Origin: Anaerolinea thermophila UNI-1
Lineage (GTDB): Bacteria; Chloroflexota; Anaerolineae; Anaerolineales; Anaerolineaceae
NCBI RefSeq assembly: GCF_000199675.1
Contig: NC_014960.1
Coordinates: 2,170,001-2,234,000 of the forward strand
Length of the DNA: 64,000 nt
Direction: 5' to 3'
Shown: one piece after another, positions 58,539 to 64,000 of the stretch
How the letters are laid out: the number at the start of each line of letters is the position of its first letter
Position numbering within the stretch: position 1 is the stretch's first letter
Translations under genes and position numbers: made by a program
The notes under the pieces: model-generated
What the model was told of the DNA's origin: nothing
Database searches by the model: none
What the model saw: the letters and a program-made list of their open reading frames with translations, nothing else

Positions 58539-59231
58539 ATGACACCCGAAAACGCACTCCAAGAACTCAATCACGCCTTAGTCCAATGCAAACGATGCGA
58601 GCGATTAACCCACTGGAGGGAACATATCGCCCAAACCCGTAAAAAAGCGCACCGCGACGAAGTGTATTGGGGAAAACCGGTACCGGGCTTTGGGGATCCC
58701 CATGCAGAAGTGATGATTATCGGGTTAGCCCCTGGAGCACATGGCTCTAACCGCACAGGCAGGATGTTCACCGGCGATTCTTCCGGACATTTTCTCTACG
58801 CGGCACTGTATCGGGCGGGCTTTGCCAACCAACCGCATTCTCATGCCCTCTATGACGGTTTGACGCTCCGACGTGTGTACATTACCGCTATTTGCCGCTG
58901 TGTCCCTCCCGATAACAAACCCACCCCTCAGGAAATCCAAAATTGTCGTCCCTACCTGGAACAGGAAATTGCTCTGTTCCCCCAGTTAAAAGGGTTTGTG
59001 GCGCTGGGGAATTATGCTTTTCAATGGTTGGTGCAATGGTACCGCCAACACGGAGAAAACGACACTCGTGAATGGCAATTTGCCCACAACGCCTTCTATG
59101 CTCCGCGAAATGGATTACCCTGGCTGCTTGCTTCCTATCATCCCAGCCGCCAGAACACCCAAACGGGGCGACTGACCCAACCCATGTTCGACGAAGTCTG
59201 GCAACGCGTCAACTCCCTTCTTGGAGGTTAA
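58539..59231 (+). CDS. Family 5 uracil-DNA glycosylase (UdgB-like, Fe-S)
   Basis: 230 residues. The catalytic motif IIGLAPGAHGSNRTGRMFTGD (residues ~60-80) is that of family 5 (UDGb), not family 4. The second motif is ASYHPSRQNTQTG. C17 and C20 (VQCKRCERL), and Cys in ICRCVPPDNKP and QNCRPYL, can bind the 4Fe-4S cluster. It excises uracil and some deaminated purines from DNA, useful at high temperature. It starts 17 bases after queA and its end holds the GGAGG of thrC. Confidence 0.9.
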   Translation: MTPENALQELNHALVQCKRCERLTHWREHIAQTRKKAHRDEVYWGKPVPGFGDPHAEVMIIGLAPGAHGSNRTGRMFTGDSSGHFLYAALYRAGFANQPHSHALYDGLTLRRVYITAICRCVPPDNKPTPQEIQNCRPYLEQEIALFPQLKGFVALGNYAFQWLVQWYRQHGENDTREWQFAHNAFYAPRNGLPWLLASYHPSRQNTQTGRLTQPMFDEVWQRVNSLLGG

Positions 59232-59236
59232 TATCC

Positions 59237-60412
59237 ATGCCCTTCTCTTATCTTTCTCATCTGGAATGCAGCGAATGCGGGAAGGCTTTTTCACCTTCGC
59301 TCCCCCAAACGATTTGTCCGGATTGCCAGGCCCCTCTCTTTGCTCGATATGATTTGCCTTCCCTTGCCGCTCAGGTTCCTCGTGAAAAGATGGATAACAT
59401 CCACAGCATGTGGTGCTGGCATGTGGTTTTACCTGTATTAACCCAAGAACATGTGGTTACATTGGGGGAAGGAGGAACGCCTCTGCTTAAACTTGAACGA
59501 CTGGCATCCAAGTACAACCTGAAAGCCCTGTACCTGAAGGATGAAGGGCTGAACCCTACGGCTTCCTTCAAAGCCAGAGGGCTTTCCGCAGCCGTCTCCA
59601 AAGCCAGAGAACTGGGCATCAGGCAATTAATGATCCCCACGGCCGGGAATGCTGGGGGTGCCCTGGCGGCTTATGCCAGTCGTGCCGGTATGAGCGCATG
59701 GATTGCCATGCCGGAAGACACTCCCAAAGCCAACGTTGAGGAGACCGCTATTACGGGCGCTAGAATCAGCCTTGTGCCGGGAGTGATCAGTGATGCGGCA
59801 AAATTCCTGCAATCCCACGCTGAAAAAGGGAAATGGTTTGATGTATCCACTTTCAAAGAGCCTTACCGGCTTGAAGGGAAGAAAACCATGGGCTATGAGA
59901 TTGCCAGAGATTTGGGATGGGAATTTCCGGAAGTTATTCTATACCCCACGGGTGGAGGAACGGGTCTGGTAGGAATCTGGAAAGCCTATGAGGAACTGCT
60001 TGAATTAGGCTGGTTGAAAAACCCGCGCCCACCGCGCCTGTACGCCGTCCAATCTGAAGGGTGTGCGCCTGTTGTGAAAGCCTTCAAGAATGGGGAAAGC
60101 GATGTGGCTTTTTGGGAGAATGCTTCTACGCACGCATCGGGGTTGCGAGTCCCCCGTCCATTTGCCGGAAAAGCCATTTTACGCACATTAAGAAACAGTA
60201 AGGGCGGGGCAATATCTGTAGAAGAGGACTCCATTCGAAAAGCACAAAAAGACATTGCCCAATTGGAAGGGATATTCACCGCTCCGGAAGGAGCCGCAAC
60301 CCTGGCAGGTTTGGAAATCTTGCTTGCAGAGGGAGAAATCCAACCCGATGAAAGAATTTTGCTTCTCAATACGGGCAGCGGGTTAAAGTATCTAGACACC
60401 TTGCAAGCCTAA
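59237..60412 (+). CDS. thrC: Threonine synthase
   Basis: 391 residues. An N-terminal zinc ribbon (C11, C14, C27, C30) precedes the PLP fold: Schiff-base K112 in LNPTASFKARGL, phosphate-binding TAGNAGGALAAY, and the late glycine loop PTGGGTGLVG. It converts phosphohomoserine to threonine. ATG 59237 follows GGAGGTTAATATCC. Zinc-ribbon threonine synthases are common in Chloroflexota and archaea. It is followed by the mevalonate-type decarboxylase at 60427. Confidence 0.93.
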   Translation: MPFSYLSHLECSECGKAFSPSLPQTICPDCQAPLFARYDLPSLAAQVPREKMDNIHSMWCWHVVLPVLTQEHVVTLGEGGTPLLKLERLASKYNLKALYLKDEGLNPTASFKARGLSAAVSKARELGIRQLMIPTAGNAGGALAAYASRAGMSAWIAMPEDTPKANVEETAITGARISLVPGVISDAAKFLQSHAEKGKWFDVSTFKEPYRLEGKKTMGYEIARDLGWEFPEVILYPTGGGTGLVGIWKAYEELLELGWLKNPRPPRLYAVQSEGCAPVVKAFKNGESDVAFWENASTHASGLRVPRPFAGKAILRTLRNSKGGAISVEEDSIRKAQKDIAQLEGIFTAPEGAATLAGLEILLAEGEIQPDERILLLNTGSGLKYLDTLQA

Positions 60413-60426
60413 TAAGTGATGGACTT

Positions 60427-61422
60427 TTGAGAAAACCAATTATGGGACAAGCAACTGCAATCGCACATCCAAATATTGCGTTTATAAAATACTGGGGAAA
60501 CCGTGATGCCGTTCTGCGGATTCCGGAAAATGGGTCAATTTCCATGAACCTGGCAGAACTTACCGTCAAAACTACGGTAATTTTTGAAAAACATTCCCGG
60601 GAAGACACGCTCATCTTAAATGGGGCACTCGCTGATGAACCCGCCTTGAAACGGGTGAGTCATTTTCTGGATCGTGTTCGAGAATTCGCGGGAATTTCCT
60701 GGCACGCCCACGTCATCAGTGAAAACAACTTCCCCACCGGCGCGGGGATTGCCTCAAGCGCGGCGGCTTTTGCCGCTCTTGCCCTTGCCGCTACTTCAGC
60801 CATTGGCCTGCATCTTTCAGAGCGAGACTTATCGCGTCTGGCGCGCAAAGGTTCCGGATCGGCATGTCGCTCCATTCCTGGGGGATTTGTCGAATGGATA
60901 CCCGGTGAGACAGATGAGGATTCTTACGCAGTTTCAATTGCGCCACCCGAACACTGGGCATTGACAGACTGCATTGCTATCCTCTCCACACAGCATAAGC
61001 CCATCGGGTCAACACAGGGACACGCGCTCGCATCCACCAGCCCGCTTCAACCTGCACGTGTTGCCGATACCCCCAGACGCCTCGAAATTGTACGCCGTGC
61101 TATCTTAGAGCGGGATTTCCTCAGCCTGGCAGAAATGATTGAACACGACAGCAACTTAATGCACGCAGTGATGATGACCTCAACCCCTCCGCTCTTCTAC
61201 TGGGAACCCGTCTCGCTGGTTATCATGAAATCTGTGAGAGAGTGGCGAGAGTCCGGTTTACCCTGTGCCTATACTCTGGACGCAGGTCCCAATGTACATG
61301 TCATTTGCCCGTCAGAATATGCTGAAGAAGTCATTTTCCGGCTTACTTCGATCCCAGGTGTTCAAACGGTTCTTAAGGCAAGCGCAGGGGACTCCGCAAA
61401 GTTGATTGAACAATCTTTATAA
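60427..61422 (+). CDS. mvaD: Diphosphomevalonate or phosphomevalonate decarboxylase
   Basis: 331 residues from TTG 60427 (or 326 from ATG 60442). GHMP fold with IAHPNIAFIKYWGN, SISMNLAELTVKTT, the ATP loop PTGAGIASSAAAFAAL and the catalytic Asp in YTLDAGPNVH. In classical diphosphomevalonate decarboxylases the first motif reads KYWGK; here Lys is Asn (KYWGN). Chloroflexota relatives (Roseiflexus) use phosphomevalonate instead, in the alternative pathway ending with isopentenyl phosphate kinase, so either activity is possible. The product feeds isoprenoid synthesis. Last gene of the ruvB-queA-udg-thrC-mvaD run. Confidence 0.88.
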   Translation: MRKPIMGQATAIAHPNIAFIKYWGNRDAVLRIPENGSISMNLAELTVKTTVIFEKHSREDTLILNGALADEPALKRVSHFLDRVREFAGISWHAHVISENNFPTGAGIASSAAAFAALALAATSAIGLHLSERDLSRLARKGSGSACRSIPGGFVEWIPGETDEDSYAVSIAPPEHWALTDCIAILSTQHKPIGSTQGHALASTSPLQPARVADTPRRLEIVRRAILERDFLSLAEMIEHDSNLMHAVMMTSTPPLFYWEPVSLVIMKSVREWRESGLPCAYTLDAGPNVHVICPSEYAEEVIFRLTSIPGVQTVLKASAGDSAKLIEQSL

Positions 61423-61450
61423 TTTCCCTGTTTTCAGAGGAAAAGCATCT

Positions 61451-61456
61451 TATAAT
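61451..61456 (+). promoter_or_regulatory. -10 element of rseP; leader hairpin 61468-61483
   Basis: TATAAT 57 bases before ATG 61514. The leader holds a 6-bp hairpin TGCCTT-TAAG-AAGGCA and AGGT as a weak ribosome-binding site. Confidence 0.4.
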
Positions 61457-61513
61457 TAAAGAAAGGTTGCCTTTAAGAAGGCATCTGAATAGAAAGTACA
61501 GGTAAAAAACCAT

Positions 61514-62608
61514 ATGGATGTAACTGTTTTAATCAGAGGTATTGGGCAAATTCTGGAGTTTGTTCTTGCTCTGGGTGTGTTGATCTTTCTTCATGAACTG
61601 GGGCATTTTCTCTTTGCACGTCTTTTCAAGATAGAGGTGTTGGAATTTGGTTTTGGGCTTCCTCCGCGAATGCTCAAATTGTTTACCTGGAAGGGAACGG
61701 AATTTACTTTGAACTGGATTCCCTTTGGCGCATTCGTTCGCCCCAAAGGAGAAAGCGACCCCTCGATTCCCGATGGAATGGCGGCTGCCAGTCCGTGGAA
61801 ACGATTTTTCATTTTGCTGGGCGGACCTTTGATGAACTTCCTGACAGGGATTGCCATTTTCAGCCTGTTATACACGTTGACAGGTGCGCCAGAAACCCAG
61901 AAAGTGCAAATCATTCAGGTCAACCCCAACTCTCCTGCAGAAGTCGCCGGGTTGATGCCGGGGGATCTTGTAGTCTCCGTTGAAGGGACACCCATCCAAT
62001 CCATGCAATCGCTCTCCGAAGCCATTCGCTCCCATTTAGGGGAAGAAGTTACCCTGGTAGTCTCTCGAGAAGGAAAAACCCTTACTCTGAAGGCTACTCC
62101 GCGTCAAAATCCACCCGAAGGAGAAGGTCCCCTGGGCATTGTGATGGGAAATCCCATCCGGTCCATATCTGTGCCCGAATCAATCCCGTATGCTTTGAGA
62201 GATACAGCAAATCAGGCAAAGACACTCATCTCTTTACCGGTGCTCATTCTTCGTGGAGAAGTGAGTGGCGAACAAACCCGTCTCATCGGTCCTGTGGGAA
62301 TGGAACGTGTTTATCGAGAAGTACGCCAGATGGACGTTCAGGCACAACAGGAGAATCCCAGCAATGTACCCGTCAGGACCTTGCTTCTTTTGGCAAGCAT
62401 CTCCATCGGGTTAGGGGTTGCTAATTTATTCCCTATTCCGGCTCTGGATGGAGGACGGATTCTCTTTTTACTTCCGGAAATCATTTTCAAAAAGCGCATT
62501 CCCCCTGAACAGGAGAATCTGGTTAACCTGATTGGATTCACCGCCCTGATCCTGCTGATGATTTTTATTACCACCCAGGATATTGTGAATCCCATTCAAT
62601 TGCCTTAG
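61514..62608 (+). CDS. rseP: Site-2 intramembrane zinc protease (RseP/M50)
   Basis: 364 residues. Zinc site H27-E28-x-x-H31 (FLHELGHFLFAR) in the first membrane helix and the third ligand in NLFPIPALDGGR near residue 315. One PDZ domain lies at about 125-205 (VQIIQVNPNSPAEVAGL, PGDLVVSVEGTPI). Four membrane helices. It cleaves anti-sigma factors or signal-peptide remnants inside the membrane. It has the usual length for the single-PDZ group. It is 14 bases upstream of the HEAT-repeat gene. Confidence 0.92.
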   Translation: MDVTVLIRGIGQILEFVLALGVLIFLHELGHFLFARLFKIEVLEFGFGLPPRMLKLFTWKGTEFTLNWIPFGAFVRPKGESDPSIPDGMAAASPWKRFFILLGGPLMNFLTGIAIFSLLYTLTGAPETQKVQIIQVNPNSPAEVAGLMPGDLVVSVEGTPIQSMQSLSEAIRSHLGEEVTLVVSREGKTLTLKATPRQNPPEGEGPLGIVMGNPIRSISVPESIPYALRDTANQAKTLISLPVLILRGEVSGEQTRLIGPVGMERVYREVRQMDVQAQQENPSNVPVRTLLLLASISIGLGVANLFPIPALDGGRILFLLPEIIFKKRIPPEQENLVNLIGFTALILLMIFITTQDIVNPIQLP

Positions 62609-62622
62609 GCAGGAAAAACAAT

Positions 62623-63645
62623 ATGGCAAGAAAACCTATTCCTTTTGATCGTGTGATTAAAGCCTTGCTGGATGAAAACACCCCCTTCTCTCCGACATAC
62701 CTTCATCGTTTTAGCGATTTGGAAGAAGAAGAATTGGATGCACTTAAACAGGTTTGGGATCAGATTCAACCCACTCGCCGGTTAGCCCTGCTCAGTGACT
62801 TGGAAGAAATCTCAGATGCGGACACCCTGGTATTCTTCGATAATGTTGCCCGTATTGCATTGAACGATGAGCATGGAGCCATCCGAGCACAAGCCATTCG
62901 CCTGCTATGGCTAAGCGAGGATGCGGCATTGATCCCATTGTACTTGAATTTTTTGAGTGATCCTGAAGCAGAAGTACGCGCCGAAGCCGCTGGCGCACTT
63001 GGGAAGTTTGTCTATCTGGGCGAACTTGAAGAACTTCCAGAAAAAACCCTTCATGAAATTGAAAATCGCTTGATTGATGTAGTACGGGGCAAAGACCAAG
63101 CCCTTGTACGCCGCCGAGCGTTAGAAGCGCTGGGATTTTCCAGTCGAGAGGAAGTACCCCTTCTTATACGGGAAGCCTATCAAACAAATGATCCGGATTG
63201 GGTAGCCAGTGCATTGATGGCGATGGGACGCTCGTATGATAAAGAATACGAACCGGAAGTCAAGCGAATGCTGAAACACCCCAAAGTCAACGTTCAACTG
63301 GAAGCCATCCGAGCGGCTGGAGAATTGGAACTTGAATCCGCCCGCCGTCCTTTGCTGGACCTTTTAGAGGAAGAGGCTCAGGATTCTGAGGTTCGCTATG
63401 CCGCGATTTGGGCACTTTCACAAATTGGGGGAGAGCAGGTTCGAGAGACCCTGGAAAAAATTGCTGAAGAAACCGAAGATGATGAGGAATTAGAAATTGT
63501 CGAGCAAGCACTGGATAACCTGCAGTTAAATGAAGAAATCTCCATGATGATGTTTGACTTTGATATTGAAGACGAAGAAGACCTTAAGAAGTTTGGGAGA
63601 CAAATTGATCTCTCCAAGCCTGAGGAAGAGGACGAAGAAGAGTGA
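62623..63645 (+). CDS. HEAT-repeat protein
   Basis: 340 residues. After ~45 N-terminal residues, helical HEAT-like repeats of ~30-40 residues run to about 300 (AIRAQAIRLLWLSEDAALIPLY, EVRAEAAGALGKFVYLGEL, LVRRRALEALGFSSREEVP, VQLEAIRAAGELE, VRYAAIWALSQIGGEQVRE). The tail is very acidic (DFDIEDEEDLKKFG, EEEDEEE). It is likely a cytosolic protein-binding scaffold of unknown partner. ATG 62623 follows AGGAAAAACA. It lies 15 bases before the secreted-protein gene, so the three are probably one operon. Confidence 0.85.
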   Translation: MARKPIPFDRVIKALLDENTPFSPTYLHRFSDLEEEELDALKQVWDQIQPTRRLALLSDLEEISDADTLVFFDNVARIALNDEHGAIRAQAIRLLWLSEDAALIPLYLNFLSDPEAEVRAEAAGALGKFVYLGELEELPEKTLHEIENRLIDVVRGKDQALVRRRALEALGFSSREEVPLLIREAYQTNDPDWVASALMAMGRSYDKEYEPEVKRMLKHPKVNVQLEAIRAAGELELESARRPLLDLLEEEAQDSEVRYAAIWALSQIGGEQVRETLEKIAEETEDDEELEIVEQALDNLQLNEEISMMMFDFDIEDEEDLKKFGRQIDLSKPEEEDEEE

Positions 63646-63660
63646 AAGGGATGTAAGGGA

Positions 63661-64000
63661 ATGAAAGAAAATCGCCTCTTCCATGGGAAGAGCATTTTTC
63701 TTGTTGTCCTGTTGCTAATCCTGATTAAAGCCAATCCGGGATGGGCACAATCCGGCATCACTTTTGAGAATGTGGCAGCAATTCCAGAGTTCGGCAAAAG
63801 CATCACCTTTCAAGCCACGATTCGTTCAGAAACCCCTTTGGAAAGTGTCTTACTCGTCCTCCAGGGTAACCAAAAACAGCCTGAGATTTTTCCCATGTCT
63901 CTTTCTGAGACAGGCGAGGTAATCTATCGGTTAGAGACGTCTGCCCGGAAAATTCGTCCTTTTACTCGCCTGGAGTACCAGTTTCGAGTTCGCCTCCAAA
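63661..64000 (+). CDS. Secreted protein, N-terminal part (continues beyond window)
   Basis: 113 residues are visible. Signal peptide (SIFLVVLLLILIKANPGWAQ) and a beta-sandwich start (FENVAAIPEFGKSITFQATIR, LESVLLVLQG, LEYQFRVRL). The pattern recalls the N-terminal part of secreted peptidase-MA-like proteins of Chloroflexota, but the catalytic part lies outside the window. ATG 63661 follows GTAAGGGA. Confidence 0.7.
   Translation, partial: MKENRLFHGKSIFLVVLLLILIKANPGWAQSGITFENVAAIPEFGKSITFQATIRSETPLESVLLVLQGNQKQPEIFPMSLSETGEVIYRLETSARKIRPFTRLEYQFRVRLQ

Overview
The window looks like chromosomal DNA of a Gram-positive-like or atypical-envelope bacterium, most probably a Chloroflexota member of the Anaerolineae. 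This is inference from gene content only: a mevalonate-type decarboxylase, DUF4012 and flippase-like envelope genes, many secreted proteins with Thr/Pro-rich 'TPT' stalks, and a System I cytochrome c maturation cluster with a Cys-type CcmE. Genes are dense on both strands. No stretch over 300 bases lacks a gene. I saw no rRNA, tRNA, CRISPR array, prophage or plasmid module.

Layout. 2-2059: C-terminal part of a secreted PA14-repeat protein. 2158-6967: degenerate CPBP membrane protein, sensor kinase, OmpR-type regulator and a GNAT-like protein. 7010-16904 (minus): cytochrome c maturation genes ccmE, ccmF, ccmH, a frameshifted ccmG-like thioredoxin, a CcmI-like zinc-ribbon protein, a diheme lipoprotein cytochrome and ccmABCD, interrupted by a plus-strand M28 peptidase. 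17053-27333: envelope/polysaccharide region with a NusG paralogue, DUF4012, secreted glycosidase-like and triple-repeat proteins, a glycosyltransferase/sugar-phosphate transferase fusion, a flippase-like protein and DUF2723. 27415-31119: RNB ribonuclease, a solitary CcrM-like GANTC methyltransferase and a HAD phosphatase. 31205-33474: PAS/GAF gene broken by two frameshifts. 33463-39272: membrane protein, then a MoxR-DUF58-DUF4129 operon. 39289-41863 (minus): M20 peptidase, VTT-domain protein, uridine kinase. 41962-46755: zinc-ribbon protein, three alpha/beta hydrolases and a probable selenocysteine peroxiredoxin. 46823-53814 (minus): Fe-S nuclease, UvrD helicase, AddB-like ATPase, YbjN protein, C39-like protein. 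53882-64000: moaA, upp, an IS1-family element, then ruvB-queA-udg5-thrC-mvaD and rseP-HEAT-secreted protein.

The strongest unusual signals are: an in-frame UGA at the resolving position of a CPYC peroxiredoxin motif, followed at the right distance by a SECIS-like hairpin (44520-44975); a CcmE whose haem-binding His is Cys (CxxxY), next to a frameshifted CcmG; a CcrM-type methyltransferase outside Proteobacteria; an AddAB-like helicase set with its nuclease as a separate gene; a GT2 plus bacterial sugar transferase fusion; and repeated use of extended -10 promoters placed 6-11 nt before start codons, which implies leaderless mRNAs.
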